Assembly: GCA_002104985.1 (NCBI GenBank) | Contig: MCGO01000273.1 | Location: 1 to 44,075, forward strand | Length of the DNA stretch: 44,075 nucleotides | Source of the DNA: Rhizoclosmatium globosum | Lineage: Eukaryota > Chytridiomycota > Chytridiomycetes > Chytridiales > Chytriomycetaceae | Direction: 5' to 3' | Part shown: positions 30,359 to 44,075 of the stretch, one piece after another | Numbering within the stretch: the first letter of the stretch is position 1 | How the letters are laid out: each line of letters starts with the position of its first letter | Made by a program: the position numbers and the translations under genes | Notes under the pieces: model-generated | What the model saw: the letters and a program-made list of their open reading frames with translations, nothing else | What the model was told of the DNA's origin: nothing | Database searches by the model: none

Positions 30359-33300
30359 ATGTTTGGAATCAGCAAGACAGGACACTGTTGGCGACAGGTC
30401 CGACCATCGCAGCTTTCAAGGCACGCCACCACCGCCACCACCGCCAGTGCCAGTGCCAGCACAGCAGCAACAGAGAATGCGCAAAGTGCAAGGATCGGCC
30501 CAAGCGCCGGAACCAGACCTCAAACTCAATTCACTCAAACAACAAACAACCTCCAAAAAGTCCTCCACAGCAACGCCAAAGTCAGCACCATCGTCGCCGC
30601 GGTTGAATCCGCAACGTTGTCCGAACTGCGGCGCCTCAAATCGGACGACTGGGCCCGTCTCGCCGCCGCAGTTGCCGCCTCGCCTAAGTCAACTCCGGCG
30701 CACGATGCGGGCCGACTTAGGCGGCTTGTGGACACTTTCAAACTCAGAAACATCACGTGCAAAGATTACTCAATCATTCTGGCTTTCGCAAAATCTGCAG
30801 TTGCTGCAAACTTGGTCAGTTCTACAAATGATCTCATCACTCTCCTCAACGATGTTGCTCGGGTATCTCCTTCGCCCTTATACTTTCATCAATTCTACTT
30901 GGAATTAGCCAACTCGTTGTGCCGAAAAAACCAGCCTTTCTTAGGTGAGGGTATTGATGTCAACATACACCGGCTAATACACTTTTTAGCTTGGGACGCG
31001 GTGAATATTGGATCGAAGGAAATGTCAGCAATGAATACCGCTCGAAATAATCCAGTGGTACTTCCTGCACGGATTGTAAGCAATGTCGCACGGGAAATCT
31101 TAAGTTGTCTTTCCTTTGTTGGTTATGGGCATCAATCCAATTGTGCAAAAGGTCGGTCCGTCATCAAAGAACTGATTCAGATGCATGAAGAAGATGGCCA
31201 ATTCATCGGCGACTTTCCTTATATCGTGCTGGCAAAGTTGTCGTCAAGTACAGACGCAAAGGATGCCTTTATTGTATCTGCTAACGCTCGGTATACGTCT
31301 GATGCTGTCACTGAATTCTTGGAATACGCTTGTGTCGAGAAAAAGTGGGAGCCTACATCGGAAGCTTACAATCACCTTGTTTTCCATGCACTCCGAGCTT
31401 CTAATGTCAAACTTGCATCGGATTTGCTCGAAAAATCAAAATACCAGCTTGATTTTCATGTTTGTCGTCGAATTTTGCGTGAACTTGGGAAGTTGGGACA
31501 GATGGAGTTGGCTGAAAAGTGCTACCAAGCCAGCATCCAATTCGATTCAGCACCCTCATCCGACGAGTTAAATAAGCACATTGAATTAATTGTAGAAGAG
31601 GATGCAAAATCTCTTGATCTACAACAAGAATTGGTCCAAGCATGGACAGTTCAGGAAGCTAATCCGCAAAGTATCAAAGCCGTCGATAATTTTATGGAAC
31701 GTTTTTCTACCGATATACCTGTTTGGACGATCTCTACTCTTTATTGTGTTGCTTCGTTCTACGTTCGCGCTGCATTGCCTATTCCTGCGTTGAAATACTT
31801 CAACATCCTTAAGCAATCCGCAAAAGCCATGAATTTATCTCAGGAGGCCACATCCGAAGAGACTTCTCCATTTGTACGTATTGAAGCGATGTTTAATCAA
31901 CTGCTGTATGCGTTTGCAAAATCGGGGGATTTTAAAGCCATAATGGAACTGTATGATGACAAAATTGTAAATGGACGGAGTCTGCAAATTAACGTTGAGA
32001 CTTGCACGGTCCTTGTCTCTACATTTGGTGTGACATATCCAGAAGCGGCAGCCCGTTTCCTTGATGACTATGAATCGACAGGACGCACTGCAGACGTTAT
32101 TCTATATACATCCTTAATCAGCTGCCATATTCGTGGAAACAGACTTCCACAATCCATTCAGCTTTTTCAACGCATGAAGTCTAAGGGCGTTTCTCCAAAC
32201 GTCAATACATTTAATGCAGTTGTACAAGGTCTATGTGTATCTGGAAAAATCGAATCCGCAATGGAGTTTGTTAAAACGATGGATAAGGCCAAAGTAGCTC
32301 CAGACACAGCCACGTTCAACACATTACTCACAGCGGTTTTAAAACGAAGTCGATGGAGCGATGCGGATATGCTCGTCCGACAAATGGAAGACCGCGGATT
32401 AAATTGGGATCGAACGACATTCAACATCTGGATTAACGCACACATCCGCCGTGAAGGTGGAAACGTGGAAGAAGCCGAACGTCTCTTTGAGCAAATGCAG
32501 CGGGCGCCTTACTTTTTCAGGCCTAGCCATAGTACATACGACGCGCACTTGTACCACCACTTGTTCAGGAAGGATTGGACCTCTGCAGAGCTTCTAGTTC
32601 GTGACATGTACCCGCTTGTGCAAGGTCCAAGTCAAGTCCGTGTCACGCAGGAAAACGCTGCTGCTGTGTGGAAGTCATATCGAATCTTGATCAGTGCACT
32701 TGCCGCTGCTGGAGAACGTGACCGTGCCGAAGTTCACTATCGGACGTTGGTGGATTCCACGTGGGGAACGTATTCAGCGCAAGTAAAGGCGAATCTTGCG
32801 TCCATCCGTATCGCCCTTGTCAAAGCCGCGGCTAAAGACGGGGATTTGGAGTATTGCCGTGATATGATGAATGACTTTATTGCGACGGAAGGGGTTGCAA
32901 ATGATTCCCTCAATGCCGTTATGATTACTGCGTTTTCTTTGGCGGGTGACTTTCGAGGTGCTGTTGAGTGGGCGAACCAAATTATTCCTGGAGCTGGAAC
33001 TGGAACTACGACTTTAGCCAAGATTAAAGGAATATCTACACATGGACGAAGCTCCAGGAAAGACGCTGCCAGCGGGAATGAAAATTGGAATGACCTTGGT
33101 TTTGGACGGGGTTCTTCTTATGCACTCATGCTTGCCTATGCCAGAGCAGGAGACTTGGAAGGTGTCCTTGCTATTCATAAGCAGATGCTCAATTTAGAGT
33201 CTTGGGGATTCTCAAACTACAAAGAATTTAAGAAACCTGGACAAGCCTATTCTATTAACGAGGCGAATGTACTCCTCAATTGCTGTACTCTCTTGAAGAA

Positions 33301-33796
33301 TGGAACAAAAGCCCTTGAAATTTGGAAATCAATGTGGAGATATCAAGAAATCAAACGAAATGAACGAACGAGAGCAACTCCGCGAGGACCATCTTCCATG
33401 TCTTCTCAAGGATTGGTTGAAATATTCGGAGTTGATCGTATTACAGTTTCGTTGATTATTGATTCACTGTCATTCAGCAAAATGCCAAAGGAACTGGATG
33501 CAATCTGGAAAACAGTGAAAGAAGTTTTCCCACTTGACTTGAATAACTATATCTCGTATTCGGAGTCTTTAGCTCGGCGCGGCGACCTTCGCGGTTGTCT
33601 CACATTCCTTGAAAGGGAAATAATTGATGGAAACCACAAGTTGAAATTGGAACCCAAGATATTTTGGTCTGTATGCAAGTTGCTCAACCGAGAGAAGGAT
33701 TCCCAATACATCGAAGGGTGGTGGGAATTGATGAGGAGGAGATGCCCCGAGTTTGAGCAGGAAGTGATAAAGAAAACTCAGTATAAATTAAAATAA
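30359..33796 (+). CDS. Pentatricopeptide-repeat (PPR) protein, probably mitochondrial
   Basis: A single intronless frame of 1145 codons from the ATG at 30359. The start (MFGISKTGHCWRQVRPSQLSR) is basic and lacks acids, like a mitochondrial presequence, and a Thr/Ala/Ser-rich stretch follows. Classic 35-residue PPR units are clearest at about 575-720, e.g. VILYTSLISCHIRGNRLPQS, NVNTFNAVVQGLCVSGKIES and DTATFNTLLTAVLKRSRWSD. Degenerate units occur on both sides, up to about residue 1100. PPR proteins bind organellar RNA in processing, stability or translation; the target is not predictable. It begins 41 bp after the C9orf85-like stop and converges on the homeodomain gene with 57 bp between stops. 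It is the only long intronless host gene in the window. Confidence 0.85.
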   Translation: MFGISKTGHCWRQVRPSQLSRHATTATTASASASTAATENAQSARIGPSAGTRPQTQFTQTTNNLQKVLHSNAKVSTIVAAVESATLSELRRLKSDDWARLAAAVAASPKSTPAHDAGRLRRLVDTFKLRNITCKDYSIILAFAKSAVAANLVSSTNDLITLLNDVARVSPSPLYFHQFYLELANSLCRKNQPFLGEGIDVNIHRLIHFLAWDAVNIGSKEMSAMNTARNNPVVLPARIVSNVAREILSCLSFVGYGHQSNCAKGRSVIKELIQMHEEDGQFIGDFPYIVLAKLSSSTDAKDAFIVSANARYTSDAVTEFLEYACVEKKWEPTSEAYNHLVFHALRASNVKLASDLLEKSKYQLDFHVCRRILRELGKLGQMELAEKCYQASIQFDSAPSSDELNKHIELIVEEDAKSLDLQQELVQAWTVQEANPQSIKAVDNFMERFSTDIPVWTISTLYCVASFYVRAALPIPALKYFNILKQSAKAMNLSQEATSEETSPFVRIEAMFNQLLYAFAKSGDFKAIMELYDDKIVNGRSLQINVETCTVLVSTFGVTYPEAAARFLDDYESTGRTADVILYTSLISCHIRGNRLPQSIQLFQRMKSKGVSPNVNTFNAVVQGLCVSGKIESAMEFVKTMDKAKVAPDTATFNTLLTAVLKRSRWSDADMLVRQMEDRGLNWDRTTFNIWINAHIRREGGNVEEAERLFEQMQRAPYFFRPSHSTYDAHLYHHLFRKDWTSAELLVRDMYPLVQGPSQVRVTQENAAAVWKSYRILISALAAAGERDRAEVHYRTLVDSTWGTYSAQVKANLASIRIALVKAAAKDGDLEYCRDMMNDFIATEGVANDSLNAVMITAFSLAGDFRGAVEWANQIIPGAGTGTTTLAKIKGISTHGRSSRKDAASGNENWNDLGFGRGSSYALMLAYARAGDLEGVLAIHKQMLNLESWGFSNYKEFKKPGQAYSINEANVLLNCCTLLKNGTKALEIWKSMWRYQEIKRNERTRATPRGPSSMSSQGLVEIFGVDRITVSLIIDSLSFSKMPKELDAIWKTVKEVFPLDLNNYISYSESLARRGDLRGCLTFLEREIIDGNHKLKLEPKIFWSVCKLLNREKDSQYIEGWWELMRRRCPEFEQEVIKKTQYKLK

Positions 33797-33853
33797 AAGC
33801 TCTTTTAGTGGGGAACACACAGAAGAATGTTGAAGAGACCAAAAATGGGGAGG

Positions 33854-35251
33854 TCAATATTGCATCTCATCATCACTGCCAGAACTAGAACCGCTGCTTG
33901 ATCCTGACCCAGAATCAGATCCCGAGCTTGAGTCCGAATCCGATCCAGAGCTTGATGATCCAGATGACGAGGAGTCAGACGACGAGTCATTTAATCCCAT
34001 ATCGTCATCCCCATCCAATCCCGCGTTATGAGGAATAAGTCCCAGATTTTTGGCTTGTTGGAGTAATAAAACGGCTTCAGGATTAATATGTCCATTATTC
34101 GCCCGTTTTAGCTTCTTTAGTGTTCCCATAATCAATTTTGCTGCTCTCGCCAACTCCTTTTTGGACTTTGGCTTTGGTCTTGCCGAAGACGATGAGGACG
34201 ATGATACAGACGCTGGTGGAACATACAAGTGCTGTTGTTGAGGAGGTGGTTGTGGTGTAGGTTGATGAAAGACTGGTAACGCAGTGGGTGCGACGGAGGG
34301 AAGTTGGTTATGAGCGTGATAGTTCATACCGGCATTGATAATACTGGCTGTGACGCTACCACCGCCAGATTTAGCTGGAGCAGGCGGCATACCTTTCTTT
34401 TGAGCAGCGACAACATTGCTTGCAGCCTCATCATCCAGTTTCCTCCGACGCTTGACTTCGAAATCTTCAGTTGTAACTGGCGTGAAGTAAGTTGAACGCA
34501 TAAGAGATGTGATATTGAAGATTCCGTTGGGTGGAAGGAGATGAGCTGGAATAGGATCTGGTGGTGGTGGGTATGATGCAAGCAGATTTGCCGGCATGAA
34601 CGAAACCTCTGGTGTTGGTGTTGGGGAAGCATGTTGTTGGAGCTGTTGTAACGCCTGGCTGCTCAGGTTCGTGATACGCTTGGGTGGGGGCCGGATCTAG
34701 ACTATTCTTTTAGGTGTGAAGAGTTAGGAGAGAGTAACGTACCTTCACAGAGTCGACAACTAGAGGTTCAGCAGGGATATCATCTGAAGCAGGTGGCTTA
34801 AGGGCAGCAGGGGGTGGCGTACCAGATACTGACGAAGCCGTTGCAAGAGCGTGCATCTGGTGGGGCAATGGCGGTGGAGGGTTCCCTTCTTTTTTATTCT
34901 TACTGCGCCAATTAGAGAACCTGGTGTAGATATTTAGCCAATTGTTCATCAAGTGTTCAAGGAGCGCCATACCATGTCTTGACTTTCTGCGCGCTTTCTT
35001 GGACTTCTTCAGCAATCACTTTGACCTATAGTGAAGTGTTTTAATAATTACTGAAGGAGACCTAGGGTGCCCTGGGGGTGCTGCGTAGTTGGCGGACCCC
35101 CCTGCCCCAATAATAGGCTCACCTCCTCCGCAGACGGTCGCGGGTTGAGTTCGTAGTAGCCCTTGAGGATCTGGGCCTGGTCTGCTCGGAAGCGCTGCAG
35201 CGGAACACTCGTCGACCCGGACGTGGGAGTCGAGGCATCTAGGTCTGTCAT
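33854..35251 (-). CDS. Homeodomain transcription factor
   Basis: Exons 35123-35251, 34973-35025, 34743-34920 and 33854-34696 give 400 aa. Residues about 18-78 form a homeodomain across three exons: RFRADQAQILKGYYELNPRP (helix 1), EEVKVIAEEVQ (helix 2), and the recognition helix QKVKTWFSNWRSKNKK with the WFxNxR core. The rest is Pro/Gln/Ala-rich with a basic patch (RPKPKSKKELARAAK) and ends in a long Ser/Asp/Gly tract (SSSDSSSSGSS...DDEMQY). It is a nuclear regulator by family. Targets are unknown. Confidence 0.83.
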
Positions 35252-35441
35252 GGCTGCTTTTTTCGTTTTCGAAGCTGGGCATCGGAGAAAAGGAGGAAAG
35301 GTTGGACCAAGTTGGACTCAAAAATTATGCCTTTTCTCTCTTCCTTTCTTCTGTTTTACATTCAATGATTTATTGGAAGAAGCATACTAAGATTTGGGAA
35401 TAAGAAAAGAGCTAATAGCCTTGCAAACACGTCGTCCTCGT

Positions 35442-36407
35442 TTAGTCACTCTTTGACTTCTCTCCGCTTGCCTCCAACTCCTTCCTCTTCTTGATCTTGT
35501 CAAAGAACATTTCCTTCTCGTACTGCTCCACGGGCTTCTTGTAGCTTCCACCAATGCGGTCCCACAGAGTAGTGTATTGACCATAGTTGTAGTTGAACTC
35601 GAGATGGTGAATCGTGTGGTGAGCACATGAAAGCAAGATCTCATCGTTGGAAATGTATACTCTATAATCCTATTAGTAAACTTCATCAGTTGATCAACAC
35701 TGCCACATTACCCATCATGAATAGAAATGGTCCAGAACTGAACAAAGATGAAAGCACAAATGTACAATGGCTTGTACATTGGGAACATGTACACATACAA
35801 GTGGTATGGAATAGATTGTCCGTATCCATCCTATAAAATGACACTCAGTCAGACCCTCATTACAAACTAATCACCCAACACAAAAACTCACCAGCCAGTG
35901 GAACGCAAGGGCAGAGTACGGAGTACAGACCTTCCAAGTATGGTGTGGCTTATGCAACCATCCGTACACAGAAGGGTGATGGAACCCACGATGAATCCAG
36001 TACACCAAACAATCCGTGAACAAGAAGAAGGTCACAATCTGCAATGGCACTTCCCACCACGTCTCAATAGTGTCGTACAACTTGCTGTATCCAACCAATT
36101 CAAAGTAGAACCATGGTACCGTCACGGTTGCTGTCCATGGCAGTGACTCAAGCGATAGGTAGATTTCTCGGGCAACCTGATTAGGCAGCATTTTGGGGTG
36201 CTTGAGTGTTTCGCGATCGAATAGGAAATAGAAGTTGAGGGTTGCTCCAAGAAGGTATTGGAAAGCTCCAAGAACAGTCAGACAGACCCAGAGCTGCACG
36301 AGGATACGAGGCGTGGAGTCATGGACTGTCCAGACTGGACTGTCAGTGAACAAGTCGAAAGCAGAGTCAAACACTGGGTTGGTGTAGTTGAGGAGAAAGT
36401 CGGCCAT
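35442..36407 (-). CDS. ERG3: Sterol C-5 desaturase
   Basis: Exons 35892-36407, 35712-35830 and 35442-35661 give 284 aa. Four hydrophobic segments and the di-iron histidine boxes are present: HRGFHH (HxxxHH), HKPHH (HxxHH) and HHTIHH near the end. The stretches [20 protein letters not shown] and [17 protein letters not shown] are distinctive of Erg3. The enzyme introduces the C5-C6 double bond in the B ring during ergosterol synthesis, in the ER membrane. The last exon starts at an AG two steps beyond the first possible one; only this choice keeps frame into the third His box. The ATG at 36407 starts directly before the first membrane-proximal segment. Confidence 0.87.
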
Positions 36408-36625
36408 GACGTGAACCAATAGTGTCAGTGTGACTTTTTTTCGATGTCCCGAAGAATTCAATCGTACGACCCTCCTAATTTCACGACAAACACAAACAAA
36501 GGGATTATATGACACATAATCCATAGGATACATTTATTTTCAAACGATCCTCCACAAAAACATTGACTTCACTCCCCTGCGACAAGAACAAAATGCACTT
36601 AATTCAAAACAAAACATAACACTTT

Positions 36626-39313
<2,688 letters not shown>

Positions 39314-39726
39314 GGATGGAGAGTGTTTTTGGAGGGGTGGTTTTTGGCGATTGTTCTTTCGTTTCTCTGTTTCCCGCTCGGACAATGGTGCAAGGTTCCT
39401 CTTTTATTGTGCCGCTTCTCTTTGCCGGCAATGTTCAACGCGGCCTAACTTCCAGCGCCATTGTTGCACTCGGCGGCCTTGAGCGGTGCGATCGGAACGC
39501 GGAAGCTCCGGATCACAGATATCTCTTTCTTTGATTGGCAACAGCCACGTGGAATATGGGCTGCGTAAATCACCATTGTATAATATTTTGTGTTGAGCTT
39601 GTGCAGACAGAAGAGAACTAAAAAGGAATCGCGTCAACAAAGAATGTTCGACGAGTGGCAGTGGTTGAAGAATTCGACAAGAAACAGTCGAACCCCTTGT
39701 CAAACTTCTTTTGAATCACTCGCTCA
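39314..39726. promoter_or_regulatory. Divergent intergenic region, GFA1 / rhomboid (413 bp)
   Basis: This region separates the start codons of two genes read in opposite directions, so it should hold both promoters. I see no specific operator or TATA box that I can name, and its short open frames show no homology. Confidence 0.5.
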
Positions 39727-41293
39727 ATGGAGCACTTTGTTGACAACTCCGGTCTAGGCCAGCGACCCCGCGCACCAACGATGCCGCCAACTTCGACCGG
39801 CACTGCTCCAACAACGACAACAACGAATGGCCCACGCGGTGTGAGTCACGGCCACGCAGCAACGACAGCCTCGCGAACAACAACTGCCTCGTCGTCGTCG
39901 TCGTCGACCTCGGCCTCGGCCTCGTCCAGCGCCACGGCCGCCGCCCAATCCCACGTCTTTTACTCGAACCCGGCTTCGTATGCGCCCTCAATCGAACTCG
40001 CTGAAAAGCCAAAGAAGCCAACCTTGTCGTCGTCAAACAGAATCGCTGATTCGGCGGACACGGTTGTTGCCGGTCAAAACTCAAAGTCGTATGGCTCCTT
40101 CCCCCAGCCTGACACGTATGCCTCAGACGCTGAACTGGCCCGCCAGCTGGCGATCCAGGAGAATGCTCCATCAGATGCTCCGGGATCAATTCCAAAGGCC
40201 CTGCACTCTCCTTACGTACGAAATCAACTTGCGGGCCTCAAAGTCCACAGACCTTACTTCCTTTGGACAATGACTTTTGTCCAAGTCATCATGATTGTTG
40301 TCGAACTCATTGTAAACTCACAAAAGACGGGCTCAATTATTGCTACAAACCCAATGAACTATATGATTGGTCCCTCCATCGGCGTCATTATTCAAACTGG
40401 TGCAAGATTTACCCCTTGTATGCGTCCAAACACTATCTACGACAAACCAGGGTCTCAGCTTCAATGTCCAAATGGCATCTCAAGTTCAACTCAGGCATGG
40501 TCAAACGGTCAATCTGTCGATATTTGTACTCTGGATCAAATTTGTGGAATGGTGGCCTCAATGGACAACCTCCCAACCAGTGGTTCCGTTTTATAACTCC
40601 AATCTTCTTGCATGGAGGTATTATCCACCTTCTCATGAACCTTTCCTTCCAGTGTCGTACTGGATTTCAAATGGAACAAGACTTTGGGTGGTGGAGAATG
40701 GGTTGCATCTATCTTATTTCTGGTATCGGGGGATTTCTATTTGGTGGAAACTACTCTGGTATGAGTCCATCAGTAGGATGTTCCGGTGCATTGTTTGGTG
40801 AGTATCCTCTTTTTCTATCTCTTATGATGTGACTCTAAATCGAATACAGGATTGATTGCGTGTCTCTTGATTGACTTGATTCAAAACTGGCGACTCGTCA
40901 AAAACCCAGGCTGGGAACTCGCTAAACTTTTATTCCTCATTCTTATTTCCTTTTTGCTTGGTACTTTGCCCTTCTTGGACAACTTCGCTCATATCGGAGG
41001 TTTCTTTTGTGGGGCTTTGGCTGGCCTCATCTTTATGCCAACGATTTACTACAACAAGACAGACAAGATTGTTAAAATCACTCTGCAGATCATTGCCGTC
41101 CCTGTTTTGATTATCGTGTATTCATTGATGATTGCTGGTGAGTTTTCGCCTGATTTGAACTTGTAATTTGTCTTCTTACCAACTTTTAGGATTCTACAAT
41201 GTTTGGAACAATTGCCCATGGTGCAAGTACCTTACTTGCATACCTGGATTTCCTTGGTGTGAGGAAAAGTGGGGACTCGCCTTAGGACCTTGA
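39727..41293 (+). CDS. Rhomboid-family intramembrane serine protease (apparent 1-nt frame break)
   Basis: The first 175 residues are Thr/Ser/Ala-rich and cytosolic. A hydrophobic helix follows (FLWTMTFVQVIMIVVELIV), then a Cys-containing loop with CTLDQICGM. From about 40550 the conserved core continues one phase off: NQWFRFITPIFLHGGIIHL, the active-site GCSGALFG (Ser), then after introns 40798-40849 and 41138-41189 FAHIGGFFCG (His), ending KWGLALGP at 41293. The break falls at 'aatggtggc', where the family motif CGMGG would need one more G. No in-phase intron explains it. It is either a sequencing/assembly indel in a short G run or a real frameshift. The architecture (long N-terminus, then core) resembles animal and fungal Rhomboid-1-like proteins. 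Confidence 0.82.
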
Positions 41294-41385
41294 TGAAGTA
41301 AATTGGTTTCTCATTCAATCTTATTATTATCCATCAGCATCATTTTTCATCTGTATTTAATCATTAAATAATTTGACAAAACTTC

Positions 41386-42936
41386 TTATTGACGCGGTTT
41401 GAAGAATTTTGAGATGCTGGGTTGAGCCTTGTCGGATGTTTTTGCCTTCTTTGTTACGGAAGACACTCCCTTCTTCTTATCCGTCATTATTTTCACGACT
41501 TTCTTGAGAGTAACGGGGACAGCCCCAGTCTCCATATCATCCAAAGTCCACCATGCTTTTCCATCGTCCAATTTTGGTGAAAGGCCATCGTTAGCGTCGA
41601 TCACAAACCATTCCACGTTCATGGTTAACCGTATGTGAGAGAACAAATGGACAACGGAACCAAGAGAGGTTTTATGTTTCACTTGTCCCCCGAAGGACAC
41701 TTTAATTGAGTTACAAAGGCTTGCAGGCTCTCGAAATATTTCAAGCCCGTCAGAGGACTCAATTGGAATATGTGGAAAGTCCCACAAGTTTGCCAAGAGT
41801 CCTTTCGGCGGTCTCTGAGCCACCAAGAACTTTGATGGAGCATCAGCAAACGGGAGTTCAAGGATTGCAACTACAACATCTGGAGTGGTTATGATTAATA
41901 AACTTCAACATAATTTTTATCGCGAGCAGACCTTTTTCATCAGCTGCCTTCTTCTTTGCAATAGCTGGATAACGTGTCACGGCACAGTTTTCAATGTCTA
42001 CATCTGGAGGCAGACAGCTTTCGCAATGAGACTCGGATCCTTCTTCGTCATCCAACGAACGTTTCCTATCCGATTTCTTGCCAGTCAACAACACGTCTTT
42101 CGCCTTAGATGCGAAAGCTTGCATCTACGTTACAGTAAATATTTAAAAGTTCTTCACAACGATTTCCTAACCTCTTCAAAAGCGTGACAATGTAATTTCA
42201 CAGGGCAAGTCTCGCAACTTGGATTCTGAGGAGTACAGACTGTAGCCCCCAACTCCATCAGTCCCTGATTAAAGTCTCCAGGCCTTTCGTGATCCAGAAT
42301 CCGCTCCGCAAGAGCCCAATGCGTTTCCATTGCCTTCTTCGATTTCGGATCCATGCCCAATGACCTCATCCGCGATAAGACCCGAATTACATTCCCATCA
42401 ACTAACGCCGCCGGCTTATTATACGCCTGACTCACAATTGCGCCCGCCGTGTATTTACCAACCCCAGGAATTTCCTTCTCGAGCGCCACAGGGTCATCCG
42501 GCAACCGCCCTTTGAACCGATCCACGACAATCTTGGCGGCCTCAAGCATCCGCGTTCCCCGTGAATAGTACCCAAGCCCGCTCCAGACCTCATGCACCTC
42601 CTCCGTCGTGGCTTTGGCGAGAGACTCCATTGTAGGCCACTTTGCCATCCACTTTTCGTAGTATGCAATGACGGTAGCGATTCTGGTTTGTTGGGACATG
42701 ATTTCCGAGACCCAGACTTCGTAGGCGCGTTGGGCTTGGAGGGTGTGGTTGGTTGTAGGTGTGAATGGCTTGCGCCAGGGGAGTTCTCGTTGCTCGCTGT
42801 CGAACCATTTAAGGAGTGACGATTGGAGAGTGGAAATTTCTTGGTCGGAGGGGAATGTGTGGTATGTTGGGTCGTGAGAAGGCATTCGACGATAGTTTTT
42901 CGGACATTCCCGTCTCGATCCCTGTCTGAAATTCAT
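41386..42936 (-). CDS. MUTYH: Adenine DNA glycosylase (MutY/MUTYH)
   Basis: Exons 42172-42936, 41932-42124 and 41386-41879 give 483 aa. The catalytic domain has VWVSEIMSQQTRI (catalytic Glu), a helix-hairpin-helix IPGVGKYTAGAI, and VDGNVIRVLSR (catalytic Asp). The 4Fe-4S cluster loop is C-x6-C-x2-C-x5-C (CTPQNPSCETCPVKLHC). A linker with extra Cys residues leads to a Nudix-like domain recognising 8-oxoG (FLVAQRPPKGLLANLWDFP). The C-terminus, QPSISKFFKPRQ, is a PCNA-interacting (PIP) box. The enzyme removes adenine opposite 8-oxoguanine. A second in-frame Met at 42885 could be the nuclear-form start, with the longer, Arg-rich start mitochondrial. Confidence 0.92.
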
Positions 42937-44075
42937 CGCTCAATAACGCAATTCAACAAATAATACATACAAGGAATGGGTTTATTCAGGATACGTCAGG
43001 CAGTTCTGGCCGTCAGAAAATAACTTAACAGCTCCCGTAAACTAAAACCAAAGAAAATGGCAATAGGGCAATGAGTTTTTATATGTTTGATATATATACG
43101 TACTTTTTTTAACATAAACAACAGAATAAAACCGCGTAGAGAAAATCGATTCGACGTGTTTGGTATTGGTTTCAAAAATCGTGCAAAAATCGAGGTGTTT
43201 GGGATTGGTTTCAAAGGTGTCAAACCTCCTACTCACAGTAGACGCCACGTGAAGGCTCCAAACAAAGTCTACCAAAATAATAGGGGACAGAGGAGCTCAT
43301 ACAGATCAACAATAAACAGGTTGCGCACATCACACATCACATATCCATTGCAACCAGCTAGTGGCTTGAGATACCACATAACTCCGGCTGGTACAAGGAA
43401 AGGCTAGAGGCATTTCAGCGCGACCCTCACCCACGAACTCGTGAATCAGGGCGAGTTTGCCCTTTGACAGGCCGAGAGACTATCCCGTTGGCCTAAGATA
43501 TCTCACTCACTCGTTTCAACTCGCGCCGTCTGAAAGAAGGTGTGGCTTATAATTTGGAGGCATGTGTAGGGTATCCAGAGAATGTAGGACAGCTTCGAGA
43601 GGAAGTCTCGAAAGATTCCTCTGTTATCGAAGTCCACCTCGATGCCCCCTCCTCCCGGACTTCAGCGCAGGCCCCCGTCCGTCATTGAAGGGCAAGGCTT
43701 TTGTCTCCTGCGTCCCGAGGGCATTGGAGTCTTGTTCTTTCGAACGAGATACGTATCAGCAGGGGCGGGGGAAGCACTGAGGCTTCATGCATGCAAGCGC
43801 CCATTTGCAGGAGACCCTGGTTGTGATCTGGTGGGGACTGGAAGCTCGTTGGTTTTTGTCATGTTTTGAGAGACGGATTGGCTCTGTTTTATATCTGAAT
43901 TTGGAGGGAGGGAAAGATTTTTTGTCTTTGTTTTGACCAACTGACAATTCTGCATCTCCACGCGCAATCTGATTCGCTGCCTTTTTTGCGCTTTTTGTTT
44001 TTTCTTTCCTTTTGAATATTATTACATACAGAGAAAGAGGGAAACTCAGGGATCAAAACCTCTGTACTTGGGATG
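42937..44075. other. Right end of the window, no supportable gene
   Basis: Short frames only. An imperfect direct repeat (gtgtttggtattggtttcaaa at about 43157, gtgtttgggattggtttcaaa at about 43197) spans 43150-43220. A GC-richer block at 43400-43860 has frames in several phases (43562-43780, 43642-43869), none with a motif I recognise. A gene reaching past the edge cannot be excluded. Confidence 0.5.

Overview
The window is eukaryotic nuclear DNA with small spliced genes (introns mostly 35-70 nt, GT-AG) and looks like a zoosporic (chytrid) fungus. The decisive locus is a cluster of three rhodopsin-guanylyl cyclase fusion genes at 13875-19705. After splicing by eye, the minus-strand member has glutamate at residue 136, aspartate at 140, glutamate at 262 and the retinal lysine at 266. 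These are the counterion positions I recall as published for NeoR, the near-infrared rhodopsin of Rhizoclosmatium globosum. I therefore infer R. globosum or a very close relative.

Layout. Positions 1-13870 are repeat-rich: a pogo-like transposase C-terminal fragment (261-842), a DDE-type transposon gene in pieces (935-1357, 1922-3220, 10212-11697), a 411-bp LTR with PPT and TATA box inside it (1358-1768), and a complete 6991-bp Ty1/copia-like element (3221-10211) that split the older transposon. The copia element has LTRs of equal length that look identical, a 5-bp target duplication (cgttc), an RRM-like domain in its Gag part, a primer site matching the anticodon arm of tRNA-Lys(CUU), and ten perfect 60-bp tandem repeats in the polyprotein linker. 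The stretch 11698-13874 has no confident gene.

Positions 13875-19705 hold the light-sensing cluster. neoR (minus) and a first RGC (plus) are divergent across a 172-bp shared upstream region, and a second RGC follows in tandem. The two RGCs have complete cyclase catalytic residues. NeoR lacks the transition-state Asn/Arg pair, as expected of a partner that needs a heterodimer to make cGMP.

Positions 19784-42936 are ordinary housekeeping DNA: an unidentified C-terminal fragment, a probable mitochondrial P-loop ATPase, a METTL25-type methyltransferase, a KA1-type protein kinase (51 bp head to head with METTL25), a Gln-rich Pcl-type cyclin, a C9orf85-like zinc protein, a PPR protein, a homeodomain protein, sterol C-5 desaturase (ERG3), glutamine:fructose-6-phosphate amidotransferase (GFA1), a rhomboid protease with an apparent 1-nt frame break, and the adenine DNA glycosylase MutY/MUTYH. 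The last 1.1 kb (42937-44075) shows no gene I can support.
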